Position numbers and translations under genes: made by a program. Below, piece after piece: positions 52,565 to 61,730 of a stretch of DNA of 64,000 nucleotides. The notes below the pieces were generated by a model that worked only from the letters and a program-made list of their open reading frames with translations, did no database searches and was not told the origin of the DNA. Position 1 is the stretch's first letter. Every line of letters begins with the position of its first letter. The stretch comes from Fulvimarina sp039652615 (lineage in GTDB: Bacteria; Pseudomonadota; Alphaproteobacteria; Rhizobiales; Rhizobiaceae): the NCBI RefSeq assembly GCF_039652615.1, contig NZ_JBDJAC010000014.1, positions 39,663 to 103,662 on the forward strand. Direction: 5' to 3'.

Positions 52565-53821
52565 ATGCTTACTGACACTGCGATTAAGGCGCTGAAGTCC
52601 CAGAAGAAATTATACAAGGTGAGCGACCGTGACGGTATGTACGTCGTGGTGCAGCCATCGGGGGCGATCGTATTCCGGTACGACTACCGCCTCAATGGAC
52701 GTCGCGAGACGCTGACGCTCGGCCGATACGGTCCAGATGGCCTCTCGCTCGCGAGGGCTCGTGAGAAACTGATCGACGCGAAGCGGGCCATTTCAGAGGG
52801 TCGGTCACCTGCTCAAGAGAAGCAGCACGATAAGCGGCGCCTGAAGGAGGCGAAGCGGTTCGGCGAGTTCGGCGAGAAGTGGTTCCAGGAGTCGCGCATG
52901 GCCGACAGCACGCGTGCCATGCGGCGCTCGATCTACGAGCGCGACATCCTGCCAACGTTTCGAAATAGGCTTCTGACGGAGATCACGCCGGACGATCTCC
53001 GCATGATGTGCGGAAAGGTGAAGGATCGCGGCGCTCCAGCCACGGCCGTGCATGTGCGGGATATCGTGAAGCTGATCTTTGCGTTTGCGATCTTGCATGG
53101 CGAGAAGGTTGCCAACCCAGCGGATGAAGTTGGGCCCTCGTCTATCGCGACCTTCGTACCGAAGGATCGTTCGCTATCACCTGCCGAGATCCGCGTCATG
53201 CTCGGTCAGCTCGAGCATGTACCGACCCTGCCGACTATACGGCTGGGAATGAAGCTCTTTCTTCTAACGATGGTCAGAAAAAGCGAGCTGCAGGACGCGA
53301 CGTGGGATGAAGTCGACTTCGAGAACGCCGTCTGGTCGATACCCAAGGTGCGAATGAAGCGGTCGAAGGCACACAACGTCTACCTGTCACAGCAGGCCGT
53401 CGACATCTTCATCGCGCTGAAAACTTGCGCGGGCAATTCGCGCTACGTTCTTCCTTCGAGATATGACGCTGACGCTCCGATGTCGCGGGCGACGTTCAAC
53501 CGGATCACGACCGCGGTCGTTGTCAGGGCGAAAAAGGAGGGGCTGCTACTTGAACCTTTCACTGTTCACGATCTTCGGCGCACAGGCTCGACCCTGTTGA
53601 ATGAGCTCGGCTTCAACAGTGACTGGATCGAGAAGTGCCTGGCGCACGAAGACGGAAGGTCCTCGCGGGGTGTCTACAACAAGGCGGAGTACGAGCATCA
53701 ACGCCGGCACATGATGCAGGAGTGGTCCAATCTGGTGGACGCATGGGTCTTGGGGCGGAAGTATGTTCCGACTTTGCTCCCCGCCACGATGGAGCTGCTT
53801 GAGCTTGAGCCTAGTGTTTGA
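52565..53821 (+). CDS. int: Tyrosine recombinase integrase (P4-type)
   Basis: Catalyses insertion and excision of the island. The 418-aa protein has an N-terminal arm-binding domain (DUF4102, MLTDTAIKALKSQKKLYKVS then GRYGPDGLSLARAREKLIDA), a SAM-like core-binding domain, and a catalytic domain with the Arg in LFLLTMVRKSELQDATW, VHDLRRTGSTLLNELGF (H-x-x-R), and the nucleophile Tyr near SRGVYNKAEY. GGAGG at 52555-52559 is spaced 5 bases from the ATG at 52565, so that start is preferred to upstream TTG codons. Confidence 0.95.
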   Translation: MLTDTAIKALKSQKKLYKVSDRDGMYVVVQPSGAIVFRYDYRLNGRRETLTLGRYGPDGLSLARAREKLIDAKRAISEGRSPAQEKQHDKRRLKEAKRFGEFGEKWFQESRMADSTRAMRRSIYERDILPTFRNRLLTEITPDDLRMMCGKVKDRGAPATAVHVRDIVKLIFAFAILHGEKVANPADEVGPSSIATFVPKDRSLSPAEIRVMLGQLEHVPTLPTIRLGMKLFLLTMVRKSELQDATWDEVDFENAVWSIPKVRMKRSKAHNVYLSQQAVDIFIALKTCAGNSRYVLPSRYDADAPMSRATFNRITTAVVVRAKKEGLLLEPFTVHDLRRTGSTLLNELGFNSDWIEKCLAHEDGRSSRGVYNKAEYEHQRRHMMQEWSNLVDAWVLGRKYVPTLLPATMELLELEPSV

Positions 53822-54080
53822 CGGGCCGCGAACGGCGCAATCTCACATCGGGACTGGGAGCGCGCTTAACGGTGTTGGCCAGAGAGGCATGGCGTCGAGC
53901 GTCGAGCCAGGCTTCGACTTCTGCCAAGTCCCAGACGACGCAGCGCGAGGTGAGATAGAAGCGCTGCGGGAATTCTCCTCGCTGCTCCATGTCGTAGATC
54001 GTGCTGTCGGCAAGCGGCACGATCTCTCGTAACTGCTGCCGGCGAATTGTTCTGCGGGCGACATGCGGTGCAGCGCTCAT
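53811..54080 (-). CDS. AlpA-type DNA-binding protein (probable excisionase)
   Basis: An 89-aa protein with an AlpA/MerR-like winged helix: RRTIRRQQLREIVPLADSTI then YDMEQRGEFPQRFYLTSRCV and VWDLAEVEAWLDARR. This is the classical AlpA pattern and such factors pair with P4-type integrases as recombination directionality factors. A GGAG ribosome site lies just upstream of the ATG at 54080. Its 3' end overlaps the integrase 3' end convergently by 11 bp. Confidence 0.85.
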   Translation of the reverse strand: MSAAPHVARRTIRRQQLREIVPLADSTIYDMEQRGEFPQRFYLTSRCVVWDLAEVEAWLDARRHASLANTVKRAPSPDVRLRRSRPVKH

Positions 54081-54497
54081 ACTGTATCTCCACGTCTTGC
54101 TCTTGTGGAGATAGAAGGCGATAGATCCTCCGCTTTGAAGCCCACGCGCGAACGGGTGCGGGAATATCGGGCTATAGCGTGCAAATCGGACGGGTGGCCC
54201 CAAAGGGCAGGTGTCGTCTAGGAGCGTCGGGCGACCCTGCGGCTCTTGCCCGAGGCAGCGCCCGACGTGAAATATCAGCCTAGCGGAACTCGCGCTTCAA
54301 CCCAGAATCCGGTTCCTAGAGGAGTGCCGGTTGGACCCCCCGGCCACCCGTATCGTGGATCAGCGGGGCTCAAATTTCAGGGCACCTAGCGATCGCTGGA
54401 CGGAGATTGAGACCGATAGGTACTGATTGATAGAAGGCTAAAGGTGAGAGCGTGCGGGCATGCCAAGTCAGCGCATAAATGGAGAGTTGGTCGCGCA
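54081..54497. other. Gap of about 420 bp, no gene seen
   Basis: Between the AlpA-type gene and the MerR gene, which diverge. It should hold both promoters. No RNA gene or repeat of note was recognised. Confidence 0.45.
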
Positions 54498-55442
54498 ATG
54501 CGGAATCGTGAATACACAATCGGCACTCTGTCCCGGCTTACCGGTACAAGCGTTCGCAAGCTGCGTTTCTACTCGGATGCAGGTCTCATCCCGCCTGCGC
54601 GGCGCACGGATAGTGGGTACCGGTTATATACAGAGACGGATGTTGCGCGGCTGCACCTAATTTCTGCGCTTCGCGAGGCAGGTGTCGGACTTCACCAAAT
54701 TCGGGAAATCATCTCGGAGCGCCAGTCCCTGGCAGACGTGCTGAATCTGAGAGTAAAAGCTCTCGAAATTGAGATCGCATCCCGCCGGCGAATGGCCGCT
54801 CTCCTCCAGGCGACACTCAAGCGCGAGGCGCTGGAAAGCGACCTAACGGAACTTTGGTCTGCGATGAGACTCTCTCGTCAGCAATTTGAACGTGCCATAG
54901 AACGCTTCTATCGGCGAGCGATCCAAGGAGCTCAATCTCCTGGGCATTGGGCTGAGCGGATGGCAGACACTGCCTCCGTAGAACTGCCGGCCGATCCTAC
55001 ACCTGAGCAAGTCTCCGCTTGGAGCGAAATCACGGCGATGATCAGCGAATCCAAAGCGACGAACAGTATGCGAGAAGACTACAAATTTGTCTGGAATGAG
55101 AGTTTGAATCCTGAGGCATATTGGGCTGCGGCGGAGAATACCTTCGCAGAAATCCAACGGGCTCTGGACGAAGGCATTGGTCCAACATCAAGGGAGGGGG
55201 TAGCCATAGCCGAGACATGGATCGCTCGTTCTGCATGTGCGATGTCTCGCAATCCGGATGACGTCCTTATTCGATGGTACCTGGAACAGCATAAAAAATA
55301 CGGTGAGCGGCGGGAGAAATATGAGCGTTTGAGGGAAATCTTAGTCGGAAGGAAATCAAGTCAATCCCCAGGCGCATCATGGAACTGGATAAATGAGGCA
55401 TTATCTCAGTTGCTCGTCAGCCGCGGCAGAAAACCTGAGTGA
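54498..55442 (+). CDS. MerR-family transcription regulator with long C-terminal domain
   Basis: A 314-aa protein. The MerR winged helix covers residues 6-75 (EYTIGTLSRLTGTSVRKLRF then YSDAGLIPPARRTDSGYRLY). A coiled-coil helix follows, then a helical effector domain (AERMADTASVELPADPTPEQ, VSAWSEITAMISES) of a type often seen in actinobacterial MerR regulators. No metal-binding cysteine set is visible. Base composition is lower in GC than neighbours by eye. The start ATG follows GGAGAG. Its target is unknown; it may control island genes. Confidence 0.85.
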   Translation: MRNREYTIGTLSRLTGTSVRKLRFYSDAGLIPPARRTDSGYRLYTETDVARLHLISALREAGVGLHQIREIISERQSLADVLNLRVKALEIEIASRRRMAALLQATLKREALESDLTELWSAMRLSRQQFERAIERFYRRAIQGAQSPGHWAERMADTASVELPADPTPEQVSAWSEITAMISESKATNSMREDYKFVWNESLNPEAYWAAAENTFAEIQRALDEGIGPTSREGVAIAETWIARSACAMSRNPDDVLIRWYLEQHKKYGERREKYERLREILVGRKSSQSPGASWNWINEALSQLLVSRGRKPE

Positions 55443-55567
55443 AGCGTCAACGCGAGAGAGCAGCCGGGTACAGCGGCGGCTGAGTTCGAGTTCTATCTTG
55501 TCCAGCGCAGTCGGACGTGGCGATAGTCACCATAACTAGATGGAGGCACGCGAATCTTTTGATCGCC

Positions 55568-56020
55568 TTATCGCAGCAAGACGTCTAGTCGACGGATCAA
55601 TTCTCCAACGCGTCCGCCGCCAGGTGGGGCAGGTGGGTAGCGGCGAAGCACATCCTGCACTGTTCGAACCGGAAGCAGCCCCACCTTTTGCACATGAATC
55701 ACGCCCACATTGGGATTATCGCCAGCGGAAAGCTCAAACGAGCGCGCCGCATGGGCGGCCGCTCCCAAGATGTGTTTGACCTGTGTAGCTTTCGCGAGTG
55801 GGTGAAGAAAGGCAGCGCCAGCCGCGGCTAATGCCGCTCGTGCAGCCTCGCTAGCAGCGTCCAGTCCGGCATCACGGGTTTCTTGAGCCGCCCGTTGTGC
55901 AGCCCACGCGCTATCTCGAATAGCTTTGGTTCGCTCGGCGCCCTCTGCAAAAGCCTGTGCGGCATCAATCGCGCTGCGCGGCCGTAAATCGTTAGGGCGT
56001 TCCGCTTCGAAAATTGTCAA
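55568..56020 (-). pseudogene. Truncated Imm5-like putative immunity protein
   Basis: About 150 C-terminal codons of a helical alanine-rich protein: IFEAERPNDLRPRSAIDAAQ, then AWAAQRAAQETRDAGLDAAS, LHPLAKATQVKHILGAAAHA and LRRYPPAPPGGGRVGELIRR. This is the pattern of proteins annotated putative immunity protein. Homologues have about 30 more N-terminal residues; here the frame upstream of about 56017 becomes antisense to an IS3 transposase remnant, so the native start is lost. An open frame to 56203 exists and could be a fusion, but is probably non-functional. Confidence 0.5.
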
Positions 56021-56023
56021 TGC

Positions 56024-56251
56024 CTCGCGCTCGCCCAAGCCCGCGAGAAGCTGGCGTGCTGGCGGGCCGACTACAACACAACGCGCCCCCATTCCGGGAT
56101 CGGCTGGCGCACTCCGGCCGCCTTCGCCGCGACCTTCAAACCGCGACAGGCTCCGGCGCTCCGCTCGATGGATGGCTCCGCGCCGAAGCCCCTCGCTTAC
56201 CAAGCCCGCCGAGGCAACAAAAACGCCGGAAACGAACTCACGGCTGGATAA
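56024..56251 (+). pseudogene. IS3-family transposase C-terminal remnant
   Basis: Reading frame 56024-56251 encodes ALAQAREKLACWRADYNTTR followed by PHSGIGWRTPAAFAATFKPR and ends with a stop. WRADYNTxRPHSxxG is the conserved end of IS3-group integrase-type transposases. Just after, GGGGGCAACGTCA (56257-56269) fits an IS3-family terminus (TGA..TGCCCCC read on the other strand). Only about 75 codons remain, and the left IS end is missing. Confidence 0.8.
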
Positions 56252-56268
56252 AACTTGGGGGCAACGTC

Positions 56269-57477
56269 AGTTATCAAAACCTAATTTCGATGATCTTCCG
56301 CCTGATGAGCTTTCGCGATGCGTGGATGCGCGTTGGTAAGGCTTCGACCGGCCTCACAGCGGCCGCTACCGAGCCTCTGCATCTGGTCCTGGTCGAGGAG
56401 CCGGAGGCGCATCTGCATGCACAGGTGCAGCAGGTCTTTATCAAGAAGGCTTATGCCGTCTTGCGGGCCCATGAAGATTTGGGTGAGAGCAAAAAGCTGC
56501 GAACCCAGCTCGTCGTCAGCACGCACTCAAGTCACGTCGCGCACGAAACGTCGTTCGCTTGCCTAAGGTATTTTCGCCGCCTGCCGGCAGGCATGGCTGC
56601 CAAGGTGCCAGTTTCCACGGTAATCAACCTGTCGGAGGTCTTCGGCCTAGGAAGCGAGACCGAGCGTTTCGTCACGCGATATCTGCGTGCCCAACATGCC
56701 GATCTGTTCTTCGCAGACGCGGCGATCCTCGTGGAGGGCCCGGCTGAACGGATGCTCGTGCCGAATTTCATCCGAGCCCACTATGATGAACTAAACCAAT
56801 GTTACATCACGCTGTTGGAGATCGGGGGAAGTCACGCGCACCGGCTTAAGCCGCTCATTGATCACCTCGGGCTACTGACACTTATCATCACGGACTTGGA
56901 TACGCTGGCGGAAACAGGTGGCGCATCGGTGCAGCCTGCGAAAGGCGCTCGTCAGAAGACCAACAATGCAACGCTCAAGACTTGGGTGCCAGGGTTCGAC
57001 GACGTCGATCAACTGATGTCTGCCGATGGCGCGGCCAAGACTTTGCGCGATGATGCGGACCCCCTCTTTGCGGTGCGCGCCGCCTTCCAGATGCCGATCG
57101 GCGTCACGACTACAGGCGTCGTAGGACCCGAAGTCGCATATCCCTACACGTTTGAGGATGCGCTCGCGTTTGAGAACCTTGGCATCTTCTCGGCGCTGGC
57201 CGGCACGGGGCTGGTGCGAAAATTCCGGGACGCGATCACTGCGGGCGGCGGAGCAGCCGCCGTTGGTGAGCAAATGTATCTCGCACTGAAGAACGGCAAG
57301 AAGGCGGAATTTGCCCTTGACGTTCTCGAAGTCGAGAAGTTCGACGAGATCGCCGTGCCTCGGTACATTGCTGAAGGGCTTGAGTGGCTGCTGTCTCAAC
57401 TCAAGAAGAAGCAGGTCGAGATCCTTCCGCAAGTCAAGGAAGGGCCTCCGGAGCCAGCCGAAGAGGTAGACGCATGA
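56269..57477 (+). pseudogene. gajA: Truncated GajA (Gabija OLD-type ATPase-nuclease)
   Basis: Gabija's nuclease subunit, here lacking its N-terminal half. What remains begins SYQNLISMIFRLMSFRDAWM, right at the IS end, and includes Walker B LHLVLVEEPEAHLHAQVQQV, the H-loop VVSTHSSHVAHETS, and a TOPRIM domain with AAILVEGPAERMLVPNFIRA and LIITDLDTLAETGG. The Walker A P-loop and the first part of the ATPase are absent. An upstream frame runs through the IS remnant (to 56014) but adds only foreign residues. ATP binding should be lost. It overlaps gajB by 4 bp. Confidence 0.8.
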
Positions 57478-59363
57478 GCGCTGTTGACGATGCATTCGAC
57501 GCCGCGGCCGACGAAGCAATCCTCGCCTGCCTCGACATAGCGAAGCCCAGGAGCTTTTTTCTTTACGCTGGCGCGGGCTCGGGAAAGACCCGCTCGCTCG
57601 TCGAAGCGATACGCGCCGTGTGTCGAGACCAAGGGCGGCGCCTTTCGCTTACCGGTCAAAAGATTGGTGTGATCACGTATACGAACGCAGCCTGCGACGA
57701 AATCAAACAGCGCCTTGAGTTCGATCCACGCGTGGAGGTGTCGACAATTCACGCCTTCGCCTGGTCGCTGATTGCTGGCTATGATTCCGATATTCGCGGG
57801 TGGGTGGCGACCAGGCTGCTCCAAGACATCGTCGAGTTGGAAGAGGCGCAGGCCAAGGGGCGACCGAACAGCAAAGCGGCGTCGGATCGGGCTCGTTCCA
57901 TCGAGAGCAAACGGCGGCGCGCCGCCAGCCTCCCTGGCATCATTCGTTTCGTGTACAGCCCTACCGGCGATAACCGGACGCGCGACTCTCTCAGCCATGC
58001 CGAGGTCATTGCCATGACCGCGGATTTCCTAAGTGCAAAGCCCGGCCTTCGCCGCCTGCTCGTTACCCGCTTTCCCATCCTGTTGATCGACGAGAGCCAA
58101 GATACAAGCCGGCGGCTTATGGAAGCCTTGCTCGACGTCGAGGCGGGATACCGTGACGCCTTCTGCCTTGGCCTGTTCGGCGACACGATGCAGCGCATCT
58201 ACGCGGATGGGAAAGATCGCTTGGCTGAAGCAATTCCGCCAGAGTGGGCAAAACCGCGAAAGCGGATGAACCATCGGTGCCCGACGCGGGTTATCAGCCT
58301 GATCAATAAAATCCGCCGTGATGAGGACGGCGAGGAGCAAACGCCTCGAAGCGACGCCGAGCTAGGCGTCGTTCGCCTATTCGTCCTGCCGCAGGCGACC
58401 GTCGACAAGACCGTTGCCGAGGCTACGATCGCAATGCGAATGGCGGAAATCACCGGCGACCGAAGCTGGGCGGATGGATCGGATGCGATCAAGACGCTCG
58501 CTCTAGAGCATCTGATGTCGGCGCGGCGCTTCGGATTTGAGCAGTTTTTCGAGCCTCTCTACGCCGTCGAGCGAATTCGAACGAGCTTCCTACAGGGCTC
58601 CGGCGCCGGCATCGGCCTATTCACCCGAGAGATATTGCCGCTCGTTGCCGCGTTGTGCGAGGGCGATCGGTTCGCCGCCGCGGCGGTCGCGAGGCGGACA
58701 TCGCCTCTGCTCGACAGGAAGGCGCTCGAAGCGGCAGGCGAGAAGCAAATCGAAATCCTCGGGAATGTGAGGGCGGCTTGCGAGGGCCTCCTGGCACTGG
58801 TGGATGCCAAGGAGGCGCCGACCGCACGAGCGGTCCTCCGTTATGTCGCTGAAACCAACCTCTTCACCATTCCGGACGTCCTCGCGCCATTCGCGGTGCC
58901 CGATGTGACCGGCGCCGATGGTGACGCGGACGAGGAAGAGGACGAAGCCGATCAGAAGAGCGAGCTTGGAGGGTGGCGATTGGCGCTCGACGCGGCGTTT
59001 GAGCAGATCGCGAAATACGACCGCTATGTTCGCGGCGTCTCGCAGTTCGACACGCACCAAGGTGTGAAGGGACTGGAGTTTCCGCGCGTGATGGTCGTCA
59101 TAAGTGACGACGAGGCCCGTGGGTTTATGTTCGCGTACGACAAGCTCTTCGGCGCCAAGGAAAAGAGCAAGACCGATCTGGACAACGAGGCCGCAGGTAA
59201 GGAGACCACTGTCGATCGCACGCGGCGCCTCTTCTATGTGACATGTAGCCGGGCTGAGCGAAGTCTCGCCGTCGTGTACTACGCGGCTCAGCCTGCACAG
59301 GCGCGTGACGCTATGATCAGGCAAGCCTGGTTCGACGCAGAAGAGATTGAGCTGATCGCGTAG
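57474..59363 (+). CDS. gajB: UvrD-like helicase GajB (Gabija)
   Basis: A 629-aa superfamily-1 helicase, the partner of GajA in Gabija antiphage defence. It has Walker A FLYAGAGSGKTRSLVEAIRA, motif Ia/TxG region IGVITYTNAACDEIKQ, motif II ILLIDESQDTSRRL, motif III LFGDTMQRIYADG, motif V THQGVKGLEFPRVMVV and motif VI TCSRAERSLAVVY. All appear intact. The ATG overlaps the gajA stop (ATGA). With gajA truncated, defence by this pair is unlikely to work as in the known system. Confidence 0.88.
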   Translation: MSAVDDAFDAAADEAILACLDIAKPRSFFLYAGAGSGKTRSLVEAIRAVCRDQGRRLSLTGQKIGVITYTNAACDEIKQRLEFDPRVEVSTIHAFAWSLIAGYDSDIRGWVATRLLQDIVELEEAQAKGRPNSKAASDRARSIESKRRRAASLPGIIRFVYSPTGDNRTRDSLSHAEVIAMTADFLSAKPGLRRLLVTRFPILLIDESQDTSRRLMEALLDVEAGYRDAFCLGLFGDTMQRIYADGKDRLAEAIPPEWAKPRKRMNHRCPTRVISLINKIRRDEDGEEQTPRSDAELGVVRLFVLPQATVDKTVAEATIAMRMAEITGDRSWADGSDAIKTLALEHLMSARRFGFEQFFEPLYAVERIRTSFLQGSGAGIGLFTREILPLVAALCEGDRFAAAAVARRTSPLLDRKALEAAGEKQIEILGNVRAACEGLLALVDAKEAPTARAVLRYVAETNLFTIPDVLAPFAVPDVTGADGDADEEEDEADQKSELGGWRLALDAAFEQIAKYDRYVRGVSQFDTHQGVKGLEFPRVMVVISDDEARGFMFAYDKLFGAKEKSKTDLDNEAAGKETTVDRTRRLFYVTCSRAERSLAVVYYAAQPAQARDAMIRQAWFDAEEIELIA

Positions 59364-59401
59364 GTGGCCGCGCTACCCCTCAATCAGAGCGAGCTGCGCT
59401 A

Positions 59402-60475
59402 TCATTCGTAGGGTAACTCGCCGAAGAGGCCGATCATCAGGTCGCCGCGGTACATTGAAAAAGGGATGTCGACATAGTGATCGGGATGGCGAGGCAAAGC
59501 ACGGCCGTCACCCGGGCCATTCTTCGTATGACCTCGCACCTGCTCACCGTCCTCCTTCACATAGGGAAGAATGACCAAGCGGCCGTGATTGGTCGATCGG
59601 ATCGTACCCTCCCGCCAGAGCGTTGCGCCCTCTGATTCCGTCGTGGCGGCAGTCTCCTTTACTTGCCATCCGATGCCGCCGTCCTCCTCGTACCAGAATA
59701 CGATTCCGTTCGAGACCAGGACGCGCTCCCCGCGCGCGAATGCCTCCGCGAGAAGCCTTTGAACGCTTGCGAGTTGCAAAAGCTGGTTGGCGCGCGGCAG
59801 AAGCATTTGTCGGATGCGCGCCTTCGTTTGCCCCCAATGACTGGTAACGCTGAAATTGAAGCCGTTGGCGATCTTAGCGCGTTCCGAGGCCGCCGCGGCC
59901 TTCTCGCCTACATTGTATGGCTTCGACCAAGCGCCGTTAGAGTCTCGATAGAGGAGCATGTGCGTCCTCCAGCGACCAGCCTCCCAGCCTACCTGTGCGA
60001 TCCAAAGGTAGGGCATGACGCGGAGCTGCTCAGCGAGATCCTGACGATAGGACTCCGATTCTGGCGCGAGTTTAAGGGATGCCACGTCAGGGCGTTCGTC
60101 TCCCGCATGCCGGCGAATGGCCTCGGCCAGCATCAAAGCTTCCTCGTCCTGAAGCCGCTGCTTGGACTGCAGCGCTTTGTCGGCCTTGAGCTCGAGCGAG
60201 CGCAAAATGGCGGGTTCGATCGGACGAGCAGACAGCACAGACCGTAGCCGCGGATTGAGTTCGTTAGCCGAAGCGATCGCGGCGGCGCGGTCAGGGTAGT
60301 GGTCGCTCAGGACGCTATCGTTCTCGCCTTGGATGTAGCGGTCCCGCCAGATCGGAGGGAGCTCACCCTTGTCGACGAGCTCCTGCATAAACCAACGCCC
60401 ATGCAGCGGCTTGAAGACTGGCCACACGGCGAGAATTTCGTCGCGAGATCGTTTCAGATCGGACCATTTTAACAT
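59402..60475 (-). CDS. Unknown island protein downstream of the nuclease-like gene
   Basis: About 357 aa, not recognised. There is an N-terminal helical part (LKWSDLKRSRDEILAVWPVF then HGRWFMQELVDKGELPPIWR). The C-terminal part is beta-rich with VSNGIVFWYEEDGGIGWQVK and THMLLYRDSNGAWSKPYNVG. No membrane segment or signal peptide is seen. It is about 130 bp after the nuclease-like gene on the same strand, so may be its last operon member. The start is uncertain: the GTG at 60505 or the ATG at 60475. Confidence 0.6.
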   Translation of the reverse strand: MLKWSDLKRSRDEILAVWPVFKPLHGRWFMQELVDKGELPPIWRDRYIQGENDSVLSDHYPDRAAAIASANELNPRLRSVLSARPIEPAILRSLELKADKALQSKQRLQDEEALMLAEAIRRHAGDERPDVASLKLAPESESYRQDLAEQLRVMPYLWIAQVGWEAGRWRTHMLLYRDSNGAWSKPYNVGEKAAAASERAKIANGFNFSVTSHWGQTKARIRQMLLPRANQLLQLASVQRLLAEAFARGERVLVSNGIVFWYEEDGGIGWQVKETAATTESEGATLWREGTIRSTNHGRLVILPYVKEDGEQVRGHTKNGPGDGRALPRHPDHYVDIPFSMYRGDLMIGLFGELPYE

Positions 60476-60605
60476 GGCGTCAGTCGTTCCGGTCGTACCC
60501 GCCACTTTGAGATGTCATTACTCTGTTCATCTATCATACTGGTCTCCCCCAGTTGGCCCGCTTTATTGACCAGATCTTCTTGATATTTGCACCCGCAGTG
60601 TCTCA

Positions 60606-61730
60606 TCAAGCCCCTCCAACGATGCGTCGTTCCGTACCGAGCGGGATGATCCAGCCGCCAGCGCGATCCGGCCGCGCGAATTCGTCGGGACTCATTTTTT
60701 CTGCCAGACGACCACGAATGGCATCCGCTTCGCCGTCGATTGCTGCACGGATTAGATCTCGGTCTACTCCGACGAAAACCGGACGAAGGTTGAGCCGGGC
60801 CAGGGCCTCCTGATCGACGGTACTAGCGACCGCGTCGGTAATCGGGCCGGCCCGCGTGACGATCCCGCCCACGAGGCCGCCGATATCGTGGGTCTTTTCC
60901 ACCTGTTCTATCGGCGCATTGTCGAGGACGGCACGGGCGCGAGCGGCGGCATCCCGGAGTGGTCGCGGAAAGGTTTGGCGTGTCAGAGCGCGCAGCGCCT
61001 GGGCGAGTTCTGTATGGCCGAGAGGTTCGATCATACTGGCGACATGCAGACGAAGCAGGCCGATGAAGGGGGCGTCCTTGTCTTGCGGATCGATGGGATC
61101 GCCCTTGTCGATGGGATCGCGAACCGACAGGTGGGCGTCAGCGGGATTGGAATTGGCCACGCCCCACCGGCTGGCGACCGCGATCCGCTTTACGGTGACC
61201 TTTCGGCCTTTGACCGTCACGTCGATACGCCCGGCTTGCGTCCAGGCGCGCGCGAGTGCTTTCGCCGGTCCGCCTGGGTCGTGACAGCCCTTGGCCTCCG
61301 CGATCGTGAGTGAGGTCAGATCGGATTTGCATGCGATCCAGTCGGGGAGGTCGCCTCGGGCGAGGCGTTTGATCCTGACCTGCTTGCGACGGTCGAGATC
61401 GATCAAGTGGTTGCCGAGATGGGCGAAGATGGAGAGATCAAAATATCGCTCGAGATAAGCGCGGGCAACGAACCGTCCGAACAGGCCCGACAACGCGACC
61501 TTCACTTCGCGCGCTTGGCCAAGCGGCTGTCTGAAAATGAAGGACGTGCCCGCGCCGGTCGGCGCCAGCAGCGCATCCAGGATCGACCATGCGCCATAGG
61601 CTGCGCCCGGCGTCTGAAGCACTTCGCGAATGCCGGCGTCTTCGATCTCGGAGACGTCCAGCGCGATGGTCGCGCCTGGGGACGGGTCAAGTGATGGCGG
61701 CGTGAAGCTGTAGATGAAGGTTCGGGTCAT
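60606..61730 (-). CDS. Probable PD-(D/E)XK-fold nuclease linked to hipA
   Basis: A 374-aa protein of unknown family. Residues 129-147 read PDWIACKSDLTSLTIAEAK: Pro-Asp, 14 residues, then Glu-x-Lys, exactly the PD-(D/E)XK nuclease spacing, in a predicted strand-loop-strand. The preceding LFGRFVARAYLERYFDL helix is compatible with the core. The C-terminal half has FVGVDRDLIRAAIDGEADAI. Its ATG overlaps the hipA stop (ATGA), so it is translationally coupled to the HipBA toxin-antitoxin. No standard name applies. The nuclease assignment is an inference from the motif. Confidence 0.6.
   Translation of the reverse strand: MTRTFIYSFTPPSLDPSPGATIALDVSEIEDAGIREVLQTPGAAYGAWSILDALLAPTGAGTSFIFRQPLGQAREVKVALSGLFGRFVARAYLERYFDLSIFAHLGNHLIDLDRRKQVRIKRLARGDLPDWIACKSDLTSLTIAEAKGCHDPGGPAKALARAWTQAGRIDVTVKGRKVTVKRIAVASRWGVANSNPADAHLSVRDPIDKGDPIDPQDKDAPFIGLLRLHVASMIEPLGHTELAQALRALTRQTFPRPLRDAAARARAVLDNAPIEQVEKTHDIGGLVGGIVTRAGPITDAVASTVDQEALARLNLRPVFVGVDRDLIRAAIDGEADAIRGRLAEKMSPDEFARPDRAGGWIIPLGTERRIVGGA

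Noticed and set aside
56014..57477. A complete Gabija gajA gene reading from 56014
   Set aside because: The first 85 codons are read from the IS3 remnant in another frame and there is no Walker A; only the part from 56269 is GajA.
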